Shown here piece by piece: positions 18,613 through 39,392 of a DNA stretch of 64,000 nucleotides (positions within the stretch are counted from its first letter, which is position 1; each line of letters opens with the position of its first letter). Position numbers and translations under genes: made by a program. Source of the stretch: Neocallimastix lanati (nom. inval.). Taxonomy: Eukaryota > Neocallimastigomycota > Neocallimastigomycetes > Neocallimastigales > Neocallimastigaceae. The stretch lies in assembly GCA_016946835.1 (NCBI GenBank), contig JACVTC010000015.1, forward strand, positions 436,501-500,500, given 5' to 3'. A model generated the notes under the pieces. It ran no database searches. It saw nothing but the letters and a program-made list of their open reading frames with translations, and was not told the DNA's origin.

Positions 18613-19075
18613 ATATATATATAATAAATAATAAATAATAAATAATAAATAATAAATAATAAATAATGGATAATAAATAATAAATAATAAATAATAAATA
18701 ATAAATAATAAATAATAAATAATAAATAATAAATAATAAATAATTAATAATAGATAATAAATAATAAATAATAAATAATATATAATAAATAATAAATAAA
18801 TAATAATAAATAATAAATAATAAATAATAAATAAATAATAAATAATAAATAATAAATAATAAATAATAAATAATAGATAATAAATAATAACTAAAAAGTA
18901 AATAATAAATAAATAAATAATAAATAATAAATAATAAATAATAAATAAATAAATAATAATAAATAAATAATAAATAATGGAATAATAAATAATAAAAAGA
19001 GTATTTATTAATAAATAATAAATAATAAATAATAAATTATTAAATAATAAAATAATAAATAATAAATAATAAGTA
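18613..19075. repeat. (AAATAAT)n array, second large copy
   Basis: Same 7-bp unit and same internal marker strings as the array at 11700-11955, including AAAAAGAGTATTTATTAA at about 18994-19011. Interruptions include AATGGAT and AACTAAAAAG. Confidence 0.8.
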
Positions 19076-20023
19076 TGATAATAATTAATGATTATAAATC
19101 AATTTTTTTTTATATTATTGAAGTTATTTTTTATTTTTATTTATATATTTATTTATGCATTAAATAAACAAAAAGAAAATAATTGAAAATTTTTAAAATT
19201 ATAGAAAAGTTAAAGTTTAAATAATAATTTTATTTTTTAATAAAAAAAAAACAAAAAAAAATATAAATTTTATATAATATCATGGTCAATTATTTTTAAA
19301 TTTTTTTTTTTTTTTTAATTAAACGCTATATTTATTATTATTATTTTGTTGTTATTTCTTAAATCAAAACATTTTTCTTTATGTATTAAAAATATAATAT
19401 TAAAATTATTTTATTTTATTTTATTTTATTTTTTTTCGTCTCCACTTTTATTGTTAAATTTATTAAAAAGTCTAAAATTAAAAAAAAAAAAAAAAAAATA
19501 ATACTTAAAAATATATAATATTACAAGTGAATATATATATAAAATTCAAAATAGAAAAATAAAAAAGTGAATAGCCTATATCTCAATATATACCATATTG
19601 AACTTTTTTTTTTTTTTTATATAAACATTTGGAATATTAATTATTAATATATAATAAAATATAACAGAATATAATAAAATATTATTCAATTATATAAATA
19701 TATATGAAATTATTTTTTTATTCATTATTTAAATACAAAGAGGATTATCACTATTATTTAAATGTTTTGAATAGTCACTACATATATTTAATTAAATATA
19801 ATGATAATATAGTTTAGTAAAAAAAAAAAAAAAAAAAAAAGAAAAATAAAAAAAATAACAAGAAAAAAAAGAATATTTTTTATATATCATACCATATATA
19901 ATATTATATTAAAAATTTATATATATATACATAAAGAAAAAAAAAAAAAAAGACAAAAGATAAAATATATCCATTAAATAAATAAATAATAAAAAAAAAA
20001 AAAATCAAATAAAGGAAAAAGAT
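19076..20023. other. upstream region of the Sec2-like gene
   Basis: A+T-rich DNA with poly(A), poly(T) and TATATA stretches. It presumably contains the promoter and 5' UTR of the gene starting at 20024, but no element can be named. Confidence 0.4.
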
Positions 20024-27409
<7,386 letters not shown>

Positions 27410-27888
27410 AAAAAAAAAAAAAAAAAAATAATTAAAAACAATTAAAAATAAAATATATATATATATATATATAAATTCTAAAAAAAACATTTTAAAAATA
27501 AAAAAAAAAAAAAAAATTAATACATAAGAGGAATTAATATTTATATTTATATTTATATTTAATAATTACAATTAACAAATATTTATTAAGATAACTTTTT
27601 TTTTTTTTTTTTTTTTTATTTTACTTATTAAAATTTTTTAATTTATTTTATTATTTTTTATAAATCATTTTTATTATTATAAAAAATAGAAAAAAAAAAA
27701 AAAAAGAATAAACAAACAAAATAATAATAATAATAATAAAAAAAAAAATTTTTTTTTATAATAAAATAAATATTTAAATATTTATAAATATATTTTTCTA
27801 TTAAAATAATAATAATTTATAATAAAAATTCATAAATTCATAAATTAATAAATAAATAAATAAATAAATCCATAAATAAATAAATTCA

Positions 27889-27932
<44 letters not shown>

Positions 27933-28110
27933 AAATTATATGTTAATATAAATTATTTATATGATTATATTCACACACACTATATAAAACTTTTTAAAAT
28001 AGTTTCTCTTTCCAATAATAATAGAAATTAGTAGTTATATATATCCAATTTCTTAAAACTTTTTTTTTTTTTTTATATATTTTTATATATATCTTTATTT
28101 AATTTATGCT
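27410..28110. other. 3' flank of the Sec2-like gene
   Basis: Poly(A), poly(T) and (AAAT)n (about 27845-27929). No terminator or second gene is recognisable. Confidence 0.5.
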
Positions 28111-28113
28111 ATT

Positions 28114-28280
28114 ATAAATAATAAATAATAAATAATAAATAATAAATAATAAATAATAAATAATAAATAATAAATAATAAATAATAAATAATAAATAATA
28201 AATAATAAATAATAAATAATAAATAATAAATAATAAATAATAAATAATAAATAATAAATAATAAATAATAAATAATAATT
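28114..28280. repeat. pure (AAATAAT)n array
   Basis: About 23 near-perfect copies of the 7-bp unit AAATAAT. This is the cleanest array of the heptanucleotide family also seen at 11.7 and 18.6-19.1 kb. On the minus strand it reads YYLLFII repeats, which are not a gene. Confidence 0.9.
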
Positions 28281-28364
28281 AAATAATAAACAATAAATAA
28301 TTTTAATTTTTTTTTCATTTATTTATTTATTCACTTATTTATTTATTTATTTATTAATTACATG

Positions 28365-28439
<75 letters not shown>

Positions 28440-28442
<3 letters not shown>

Positions 28443-28756
28443 GAAATTCTTATTCTGGATTGAGGGTTTGAATTAACACTCTGAATAAAGAAATTATAAA
28501 TTAAGGCTTTTTTTTTTTTTTTTTTTTTTCTTCAGAGAGGAATTAGAGGTCCATGCTAGCTTTATTTTTTTTTTTTTTTTTTTTTTTGTCTTAGTCTTAA
28601 CTTTTACTTCATTTTCAATTGTTGACACTGCTTGGTTAGTTTTTTGTCCATAGACCGTAGGGGGAATAGCAACCCTTTGACGAATGCTAAAGCCCTAGGC
28701 ATATAATTTTTATGTAAAAAAGGAGAGCGTCAGTCAGATCGAACCCGAGAATAACG

Positions 28757-28792
<36 letters not shown>

Positions 28793-28800
28793 AGTCACCA
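28440..28800 (-). other. unassigned less A+T-rich segment, possible LINE-associated remnant
   Basis: Between long poly(T) runs lie several complex stretches (28442-28506, 28531-28560, 28588-28760). On the minus strand one piece reads IRQRVAIPPTVYGQKTNQ and continues AVSTIENEVKVK. It is codon-like but has stops just upstream. It lies next to the LINE remnant at 28.9-29.8 kb and may be its tail or a separate gene fragment. I cannot name it. Confidence 0.3.
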
Positions 28801-28838
28801 TGAAATGATTTGGTTATTAAACAAAATAATCCTAATCC

Positions 28839-28870
<32 letters not shown>

Positions 28871-28899
28871 CCTATATATTTTTAAACTATCAATACTAT

Positions 28900-29093
28900 T
28901 AACTATTATTATTAACCGTATTATTTCTATTGTTATTTTTATTATTATTATATAATTAAATCATTATATACTTTGTTACTACTTACTATCATAGAATCTG
29001 TACTTGATTCTATATTTATTCCTATCTATGATAAAAAAAAAAAAAAAAACGTGTTTTTTTACCCATTACTCTTTGATATTGAATAATATTTGG

Positions 29094-29130
<37 letters not shown>

Positions 29131-29228
29131 GAATTTCAAAGAATTTCAAAGAATTTCAAAGAATTTCAATACTTCTTTAAAAATTTAAAAAATATTTTCA
29201 TTTCGAAATTTACACGAGAGAAAAGATA

Positions 29229-29264
<36 letters not shown>

Positions 29265-29388
29265 TGTTTCCAATCGAGGATTACTTTCTATTTTTTTTTT
29301 TTTTTTAATTTTATAATAATCAAAACAAGGAGACACCGTTCTAGACAGTTGTTATTCTAGACAGTCGTCTTCCATTCTATTGATTGAC

Positions 29389-29427
<39 letters not shown>

Positions 29428-29812
29428 GTAATATGAATATCGGAATTTATTTATATATATATATATATTATCCATTCCTATATCTGGTACGAAAGTAATC
29501 TCATCGGAAGGCCAATATACTAAAATTTTTAGGATACTTTAAGGTTGAAACTTTAGGTAGGTAGGTAAGTCTCTCTAATTTTTTTTTTTTTTTTTTTATA
29601 CTTTCTTTATATATCCCATAAACATGACGTTCTACAACATGATCTATCTCTAAGTAAAAAAAAAAAAAAAAAAAAAACATCTTACCTGAGTAATCGCACA
29701 TTTCGCCTGAAAGAAGAGGAAGGTTAAGTTCTTTAGAAACACAATACATGGAGGTAATAGCTTATTCTCCCCTAAGAAAATCCTTTAATCTATAATAATC
29801 CTGAATTAATTT
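28900..29812 (-). mobile_element. decayed, 5'-truncated LINE retrotransposon remnant (copy 1)
   Basis: Collinear with the better preserved LINE remnant at 59.4-60.85 kb. Shared landmarks are AAAATCCTTTAATCTA-TAATCCTGAATTAATT (5' edge, about 29776), the protein stretch LNLPLLS with AKCAITQVRC in a neighbouring frame (about 29690), CTGGTACGAAAGTA (29484), TTTCCAATCGAGGATTACT (29267) and the tail near 28975-29020. Coding continuity is destroyed by frameshifts and by poly(T) runs of 15-38 bases inserted inside former codons. Family knowledge: this is the region after the reverse transcriptase domain. The 5' end stops abruptly at a poly(T) tract. Confidence 0.6.
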
Positions 29813-30433
29813 TTTTTTTTTTTTTTTTTTTTCCTTCCCTATAGAGCTAATCAATAATATTTTTTTTATTGATCAAATAAAGTTTTCATTAAATTTTGTA
29901 AAGTTCCTAACACACACAAACACCCCTACAACCCATACACCAAAACATCCTTATATATATAAAATTTAATTTTAAAATATTTAGTTTTTTTTTTTTTTTT
30001 TTTTTTTATTACTTATTGCTTATCTTTTTTAATTATTTTATAGAATATTATTTATTTATTATTGTATAATTCCTTTCATTTTATTTTATTTATTTATACA
30101 TATTAATATTAATCATTTTATAAATATTTAATAAAATTAAATGTTCTTTTTTGACTATTATTTACTAATTAATTATTACCTAGATTTTTTTAATTTACCC
30201 TGAAAATAAATTATTGTATAAAAAAAGTAGTGTAAAAATTTTTAATAATAAAAAAAAATAATAATAAATAAATAATAAATAAATAAATTACTATAAAGAG
30301 AATTATTTTATGAAATAAAAGAAACGAAATAAAAAACTTTATTATTTATTATTATTATTATTACTCTTGAAAAAAATAAAAAATAAAAATAGTAATAATA
30401 AAATATAATAAAATCAAAGTTACTTATGTAAAA

Positions 30434-30477
<44 letters not shown>

Positions 30478-30611
30478 ATTCAATTTTGTTATAAAATAAA
30501 ATAAAATAAAAAAAAAAAAAAAATGAAGAAAATATTATAATTTTTATATATATGATGTATATATAAATAATGTAGTATTAAATACTAAACATTAAAAAAA
30601 TTGTTATAATT

Positions 30612-30653
<42 letters not shown>

Positions 30654-30783
30654 ATGGTTTGTTAATTAAAGTTATTTTGTTGATTTTTTTTCTTTTTTTT
30701 TTTTTTCTTTTTTTTTTTTTTGAGTTGTTATTTATCCATTTCAATTTTTAAAATCCATTTAATAATATTAACCTTATTCAGAC
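29813..30783. other. A+T-rich spacer downstream of the RNA-binding gene
   Basis: Contains poly(A) of about 45 (30430-30474), poly(T) of about 40 (30613-30652) and scattered TAAATAAA. No exon found. The part next to 30784 would be the 3' UTR of the minus-strand gene. Confidence 0.5.
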
Positions 30784-31654
30784 TTAATTATTTATTCTAG
30801 CAAAGAGTTTTCTTTCTTGATATTCATAATCATTTAACTTTTTAATAGCTTCTTCAGCTTCTTCTTCAGTTTTGAAACTGACAATACCAAAACCTAATGG
30901 ACGGCTTCCTTCAATAGCAACATCGGTAAAGGTTGGATTTAATCCAAGCTTTTCAACTAAATCTTTAAGTTCCTTCCAACGAGTACTAAATGGAATCTTA
31001 TTTTTTTTTTTTTATTTTTTTATTTTATTTTTTTTTTTTTTTGATAATTTTAATTATAAATTATCACAAAATATTAAGGTATACAATATAAATAAATGAA
31101 TGAATAAATTAATTTTGATTATTGAATTATATACCATGGATCTTATAACTTACATTACCGACTTGGACATCAATAGTTTTTTGAGGAGAACGGTTACCAT
31201 TATTGTAACTACCTCTACCACCACGGTATGGCTTACCTCTACCACCACGGCTATTAAAACCACCTCTACCACCACGATAGTTATTACTTCTGGTATCACC
31301 AGCAAATTTGTCAAGTTTTACTTGAATTACTCTACCGTTGAAATCAGTGTTATTAAACATTTCAATAGCTTTGGTAGCTTCTTCTGGAGTACTCATAAGA
31401 ACAGTACCAAAACCTTTGGATCTTCCACTATTATCTAAAACTATATCAGCATGAACAACATTACCAGCCTTTGAGAAATGTTCCTTTAATGATTGCCATC
31501 TTTCTTCAAATAAAAGATTACCAACATGAAGTTGACATCCTTCCTTGCTCTGATAATACACATTTTTAAAATTTATTTCATTTTTACAAATTAGTTTTAT
31601 TATTATATATTTTTTACTAACTTATACTTTTTATTTATTTATTTTTATTTTTAT

Positions 31655-31693
<39 letters not shown>

Positions 31694-32677
31694 TAATAAT
31701 TAATTTATTTAAAACCAAAACTTACACTGTTTCTGTCTTCACGAACTTCAAGTTTACGTCCTTCAATTTCAAAACCATCTAAATCCTCTATATGAATTTT
31801 TATTTTCATTTAATATATATAAATTAATTAAAATTTTCTTTTATTATATGATGCATATATTTTATTGTATTATAAATATTTACCTATAGCTCTAATAGCA
31901 TCTTCAACACTTTTCATTTGAACAATACCATAACCCTTACTTCTACCTTGGAAATCTTTGAAAACGTCAGCACGTACAACTTCACCTTTAGTACTACGGA
32001 ATAAATCTTTCAATTCTTGCCAACCATAGGTGTAAGGAAGATTACCAACATATAAAGATGTACTATTAACTTGAACTGGTTCCTCTTCTTCTTCTTCACC
32101 TTTAATTTCATATTATATTTATTTTAAAAATACATAAATAAAATCAATATGACTAAATATATAAATAATTCGATTTTTAATGTATAATTTTATATTTAAT
32201 ACAATAAATATTTACCAGCTTTGTAAACCTTAATTTCTTTTCCTTCCCAAGTAAAGTTATCATATGTAAGAAGAGCTTCATTTACCTTATCTTCTGAAGA
32301 AAAAGTAACATAACCAATTGTAGAGTTACCCTTTTTTACAACATCAGCATGTTCAACAGGACAAGCTTTTAAATTACATTAAATACATTAATTATAAATT
32401 ATAAATGATTTGTTATAAATAAAAAATATTATGTAAAATATATTTTATAAAATATATCTACTTTGATTGAAAAGATCCTTTAATTTTTGCCAAGAGGTGT
32501 GATATGGTAACTAATATATATAAATTTAAAAGTGTTAACATTTATGCTCTAATAATATTTCATATTTAAAAAAATATAAAATAATATTTCTGCTCTAATA
32601 ATATTTCATATTTAAAAAATTATAAAATAACTAACGTTTTTAACAACAACTTGGAACTTTTTGTTTTCTGCGGACAT
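30784..32677 (-). CDS. four-RRM plus RGG-box RNA-binding protein (Gbp2/Hrb1 or hnRNP M type)
   Basis: Seven exons read on the minus strand: 32677-32636, 32510-32462, 32365-32216, 32099-31884, 31787-31726, 31549-31154 and 30996-30784. Phases are consistent and give 375 residues. RRM1 (about 9-80) starts VVVKNLPYHTSWQKLKDLF. An acidic linker EEEEEE follows, then RRM2 (about 93-165, LYVGNLPYTYGWQELKDLF and RSKGYGIV), RRM3 (about 178-248, LHVGNLLFEERWQSLKEHF and RSKGFGTV), an RGG/YRGG box (about 255-290) and RRM4 (about 301-373, RPLGFGIV). The repeated W-(Q/K)-x-LK-x-(L/H) pattern is typical of Gbp2/Hrb1 and hnRNP M proteins, which bind mRNA and act in splicing surveillance and export. RRM1 has a weak RNP1 (STIGYVTF). 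The start is the only ATG before exon 1. Arg methylation of the RGG box is likely from family knowledge. Confidence 0.85.
32544..32630. repeat. 47-bp tandem duplication inside intron 1
   Basis: TGCTCTAATAATATTTCATA begins at 32544 and again at 32591 in intron 1 of the RNA-binding gene; the copies are nearly identical. No known splicing role. Confidence 0.8.
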
Positions 32678-34162
32678 TTTTTTCTTCTTCTTTCAAAAAG
32701 TAGATAAATAAATAAGTATAATAATACATAAACAAATAAATAAATATATTAAAATTGTTCAGTTTTATTAAATTTCATTAAATTATTTTTTTTCTTTTTT
32801 TTCTTTTTTTTCATTTATCATCAAAAATTATATATTCTTTTTTCGTAATTTTAAATTTTAAAAACAAGTAAATTAACAAATTAACAAATAAATATATAAT
32901 ACAAAATATAAATTTTTGATTGCTACTAGTTTAAATTTAATGAATACTTTATAATTAATTAAAGTGTTATTTTCATGTGAATGAACCATTTAATATATTT
33001 TAAACTCAATTTCATTATAAATATAACATATCATAAAATTTAGATATTAAAGTGTTAAAATAATCATTATCATTATCATATCATATCATATTATATTTTA
33101 TTTTTTACTTAAGAAGACATTATTTATTTACATCTTTTTCTATTGTATATAATTTTGTTTGATTATATATATTTACAAAACTCATTTATTTATTCCTTAA
33201 AATTATATATATTTGTTAAAGTATTTAATATTTAATTAATAAAATATATTACCTTATCTATTTATATTCTAATATAAAATCTAAAATAAAATGTTTTTTT
33301 TTTATATAGAAATTAATATTATTAAAAAAATATAAAAATTAATTCTAAAAGATCAACTAGATTTTTATTATTTTTTATTAATAAAAGATAAAAAAAAAAA
33401 AATTTAAAATATAAATATATATATATAATATTAAAAATGTAAATAATTATAAATTATTATAATTATAAAAAATTAATTAGAAGTTATAAAGGGTTACTAC
33501 TTAGCCTTATAAAGAATAATTTGTTAATATGTAAGTTTAATAATTAGAATTTTTGCTATTTATCGAATATATATTTATTATTCATTTACATTTATATGTC
33601 ATTTATTTAATTAATATTTTATATATAAACTTACTTTTTCAAAAAAAATTAATGAATAAAAAAAATTTATTTAATATTGTGGTATATTAATTTATGTATA
33701 TTTATATATATGTATAGTAAATTTATTATTATTTATAGAATTATTCATTTATATAATCATTGGAAAAAACAATATAACCAAAAATATTTATGTTAATATA
33801 CTTTTTTATGTTTAATCATTATATATAAAACTGATTAATGAAATAAATGAACCAATATAATAATCTAATTAATTTATATATTAAATCAATATTGCTATGT
33901 ATATTATAATATATTATATAAAAACAATAATATTTCTAATAATTTAATCAATTCTATTAATATTTTACCAAAATGAATCTATAAAAAAAGAATTTTATTT
34001 AAATAATAAATAAATAGATAAATAAATTGATAAATAAATAAATAATGAAATAAATAATAATAAATAAATAATAAATTATAATAAATAATAAATTATAATA
34101 AATAATAAAATTATAAATAATAAAATTTAAATGAACTATTTAAATAAAATAATTTATATTAA

Positions 34163-34203
<41 letters not shown>
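32678..34203. other. upstream region of the RNA-binding gene and A+T spacer
   Basis: Less homopolymer-rich than elsewhere but still without an open frame. The first few hundred bases left of 32678 on the minus strand are the likely promoter; no motif can be named. Confidence 0.4.
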
Positions 34204-34204
<1 letters not shown>

Positions 34205-34287
34205 CACTTTTGTATATTCGATTTAGTTGGAATAGTAGGGAGCTCTACTACTTCATGATTCACAAAGTCCTCAACATAATATACTCT
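34204..34287 (-). pseudogene. short coding-like remnant
   Basis: On the minus strand, 27 codons read RVYYVEDFVNHEVVELPTIP and continue TKSNIQK to a stop at 34204-34206. A possible splice acceptor (CCTGTAG) lies directly upstream. The composition is unlike the surrounding DNA. YxVEDxxNHxV recalls the start of chromodomains at the ends of Ty3-type integrases, but that is a guess. No upstream exon was found. Confidence 0.3.
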
Positions 34288-34320
34288 ACAGGGCTATAAT
34301 GGCCTACACATGAGAGTATT

Positions 34321-34691
34321 CTGAAATAAATATTATTTTCTATTTTTTATTTTTTTAATTATTCATTTAATTATTCATTTTGGAGGAATTTTCTTAATTT
34401 GATAAATATGACTATAAAATATTAATGATTATAAAATATACCTAAAAATTAAAATTTTATTTTTTGTAACTAATAATTAAATTTTAAATAATAATAATTA
34501 TTAATGAAAAGTGGAAAAAATATATGGAATATCTTTCAGTCCTAACTATTTCTCAAAGAATGGCTTATTAAAAATTTTAAATACTAAAAAAAAAAAAAAA
34601 AAAAAGAAACATATGAATTACCATAAATTCACATTTTAATAATAATAAGTAAATAATAAATGTAAAAAAAACATTTTTCAATAATAATTCG

Positions 34692-34728
<37 letters not shown>

Positions 34729-35029
34729 TATTGAGGTATTTTAATTATATATATATATTTTTTAATAAAATTTAACATTATTATTATTGCTAATATGAAT
34801 TTTATATCCAATCATAATAATTTTCATAATTAATTAGAATATATAATTTTTAAAAATCAAAATTAGAAATATAAAAATACAAATAAAAAAAAAAATACAA
34901 ATTAAATATACAATATTAATTAGTGGGGTATAAAAAAAATAAAAGCTTTCTACATATATATTTTTAAAAAATAAAAATTATTATATAATAAAAAGGAAAA
35001 AAGTATATAAAAAATAAATAATATATAAT
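34321..35029. other. A+T spacer before the UBE2O-like gene
   Basis: Poly(A), poly(T), no exon. It may contain the promoter of the gene beginning near 35030-35530. Confidence 0.4.
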
Positions 35030-35295
35030 ATGAAACAACTAAAGTCTTCAAATGTACAATTTATTAAATTATTATTATATTATAATTTTATTATATTATA
35101 AATTATTAATAATTTTTTAAAGAATCGCATTTATATATTATTATTTCAATTTTATCATATTTAATTTTTGTTTTATACATTTTTATCAATATAATTGTTA
35201 TCCATTTTAAATAGCAATTAGTAATGATAACAATAATTTAAAATTAATTTACAAATATTGTATATTTTTTATAAATTTATGTTTTCTTTTTTTTT

Positions 35296-35335
<40 letters not shown>

Positions 35336-35770
35336 TATATATATTTATATTAAGTGTCATTTAGACATTTTAATAATAATTTTTATATATATATTTAAAT
35401 TGTTACTATTATTTTATTTTCATTTACTTTACAATTATCAAAAATATTGTATATTGATTAATTATTAAATGCCATTTATTGTTATAATAATATTTTTATA
35501 TTACCATTAATTTTATAATATATATAAAGTTCTTTACCGAGGATGTTGTATGTTTAAAAAATAATGAAGAGAAGGTTGGAATAGTTATTATGACCACACT
35601 TGACGATGAATATGTTGATGAGGATAGTGATGTTGAAATTGTAATTTTTTTTTTATTTCATTGTTATTTTTTATTTTTTATTTTTTATTTTTTTTTTCAA
35701 ATATATAATTAACTTTTCCTTTTCATATAAATATATATTTGTCCAAACACCATAAAATTTTATAAATTAA

Positions 35771-35803
<33 letters not shown>

Positions 35804-36135
35804 TTTTTCTTACATTTTAATATCTATATTTGTTTAAATAATAATAAAAAAGGAACCGTTACAACAAAAACATGTAAGAGTATCATTTATGGAAGAAAAT
35901 GAGGATTCTCGAGATGTCAATGAAAATAAATTAATTTGTTTAGATAGATATTTAAAATTAGGTGATATTACGAGATATCCAGTCGAAAAAGGCAATAAAC
36001 AGCAAACAGGAACTGTTATAAATGTTCGAGTAATAGTGGATCTTCAATCAACATACAATGAGAATAATGAAATAACAATTCTTAAAGACATAGATACTAT
36101 CAAATTAGTAAATTATTATGATATAGAAGAAGGTA

Positions 36136-36184
<49 letters not shown>

Positions 36185-36284
36185 CTTTTAAAAATTGATA
36201 TTAATTTATTAATAATATTTTTATGACAATGAAATTCTTTATAATTTATTAATTGTTTTTGTTAATATCTTTTTTATTTTTTTA

Positions 36285-36316
<32 letters not shown>

Positions 36317-39300
36317 TTTCTTTTTTTGTAATTAAATTATTAATAGGAACATGTGTATTACTTAATAATTGGTTTGGTATTGTTAGGGATGTATATGATG
36401 ATGTATATGTTAGATTTTCAGATGGTTCTATATGTATAGTTTCATCAATGGATATAAAAATGGAAGATAAATATCCGGATTCCAGCCGTTTTTGTATTGA
36501 ACGAGTATATCCGGGAATAAAAGTTCAAGCCTATCATAAATCAACATTTAAAGATGCTAAATGGGTTAAAGGAGAATACAAACCAAGTAATACAACTGGC
36601 TATATAATTATGACTCAAATATCTAACGTTTACATAGATTGGCAATATAAAAATTTAAAAGTTGAAACTACTGAGGATAATGAACACCCACCACCATTTT
36701 CAATCAAAGATATATCTTCTCTTACTATTTTAAGAAGTATTCATGAATATCAAGCTATGTGTTTAGGTGCTTTAATTCAATTTCATTCAAAAGATGAAGC
36801 TAAAGGTAGAATATAATGAAAATTTATATTTATTAATAATGATTATACTATTATATAGTTTATTATATGAAACTATGGATCTATATGTATAATTAAATAT
36901 ATATATTTTCTTTTTATATGTATATTTTTTTTATAGATTATGGAGTAGAAAGTTTTAATGGCTTAATAAATCCATGCTTTGTAAGTAAATATTCATGATA
37001 ATAATAATATTATTATGATATAAATACTATAATTATTCTTTTTTATTTATATCTTTATATCATTATTAATGTTTTATCTTTTTTTTTATATCAATATTAA
37101 TATTATAACTATTGATCATTTTTATTAACACTAATATTATTATTGTTCTTTTTTCTTATTAATATTAACATTGTTAATGTTCTTCTTTATTAATATTAAT
37201 ATTAATATTACTAATGCTTTTTTTTTTTTTTTTTTTTTTTTTATTTTATTTTAATATTATTATTTTTACAAATTTATTATTATTATCATTATTTTTTTTT
37301 TAATAAATTATTATAAATAGAAAATTATAAAAATAAAAAGTTATGTAGATGTTCAATGGCAAGATGGCACAATAACTAAAAATATTAAGAGTACAGATTT
37401 ATTAACTTGTTATAATATTGATGATCAAGTAAAGGATTACATAATAATAAAAAAAAAACAAAAAATAAAAAACAAAATTATACGTATTTATTCACTATTA
37501 TTGAATTTTTTTTTTTTTTTTTTTAAAAAAAAAATAAATTTTTATATTAATTTTTTAAAAGGATTTTTGGCCTACTGATTTTGTATATTTACAAGAAGAA
37601 TTTAAAGCTACTAAATCATTAGCTAATGTTAAAGTTGGAGTTATAAAATCAGTAAATGCAATAGAAAGAGTTTGTGAAGTTCAATGGTTAGAACATATTG
37701 ATAAAGAAAGTAAAAATATTGTAAGTACATAAATAATAATAATAATATTGATAATTTAAATCACCATATGAGCAGTTATATATAATTCAAAGTGATTTTA
37801 ATATTTTCATTTCTTTTCTTTTATTAAATTTTATTATATTATATTATATTATATTTTATATTTTTATTTATTTTTATTATTATAATTATTTATTTATTGT
37901 TTTATTTTTATTTTTATTTTTTATAATTATTTTTTATTTTATTTGTTATTTTTTATTTTTTTTTTTTTTTTATTAAAGGAAACAAAAGAACAATCTATAT
38001 ATGAAATTTCATCTCATCCAACGTATACCCAAAGATTGGGTGAAAGAGTCCTTATTACAACTGATATGAAACCAATTGAGAGTCAATGTCCAGGTATAAG
38101 TGAAGAAGAAGCTAAACAAGATTGGGTAGGTGAAATTGTTTCAATCAATGATCCAAATCATTTAGGAAAAATAGGTGTACACTGTTGTCCATCCAATAAT
38201 ATTCATTATGTTTTTCCTCATCAAATAATCACCATATCTGAAGATGAAGATTTAATGGATGAAGATTATATAACCATAAGTGATCTTGATAATTATGAAA
38301 TCATCGAGGATGATAAAGAAAATGATAAGAATATTGAAGTTAATGATGTTGTTATTGATAAAGATGGAATGGAAATTGAAGTTGTTAATAGTAATGATGA
38401 TGAATGGATAACCGACGATGATGAAAGTGAATGGGAAACTGATGAAGATGAAGAAATGATAGATAGTAAGGATTACAGTAATGAAGCAAATAGATTAGAT
38501 GATGAAATAGATAATGAAGAAATAAACAATATAGAAAATGATACCACTGAGGATACCAATAATAAAAATGAAAAAATAAAAGAAAAAATAAAAGAAGAAA
38601 TTAAAGTTTCCTTATTAAATTCGAAAGATAAATCTAAAAAATTAAATAATTTCATTTTATTGGAAGATCCACCAGAAAACCATCAATTCATAGATAATAA
38701 CGATAATGTTTTTAGTAAAAGTTTTTATAAAACAATTATGAAGGAGCATAAATTACTGTCTACAGAGCTTTCAGAAGTAGGTGATATTATAGTGGCAGCA
38801 TTTTCTTCAAGATTAGAACTATTAAGAGCCATCATTTTCGGTCCTAAGGATACTATTTATGAGGGTATGTAAATAAATATAAATATAATAATTATTATAA
38901 TCATTGTTTTTATTTATTTATTTTTTTATTGTTATAATTATTATCATAATTATTATTTTAATTATTATTATTATTATCATTATTATTATTATTAATTATT
39001 ATAATTTTAAAAATAATTCTAATTTATATAAATATTATATTTTATTATATTATATTATATTATATTATATTATATATTTTTAATATTAGGAGCTGTATTC
39101 ATGTTTGATATTTGTATACCAAGTAACTATCCATATTCACCACCATTAGTCCACTATTACTCTTTAACTATAGGTATGGGGAAATTGAATCCCAATCTTT
39201 ATGAAGATGGTAAAGTTTGTCTATCTTTACTTGGAACATGGCATGGAAAGGACGAAACAGAAGAATGGACCCCAAATTCAAATATTCTTCAAGTAAAGAT

Positions 39301-39331
39301 ATAAGATTTAATAAATTTAATAGATAAATTG

Positions 39332-39392
<61 letters not shown>

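Noticed and set aside
28720-28760. GGTTCGATC on the minus strand, like a tRNA B box
   Set aside because: The five bases either side do not pair as a T stem and no A box or acceptor stem is present.
31100-31438. Plus-strand Thr/Ser-rich frame of 112 codons
   Set aside because: Antisense of RRM3 and the RGG box of the minus-strand RNA-binding gene; the Thr/Ser run mirrors Gly/Arg codons.
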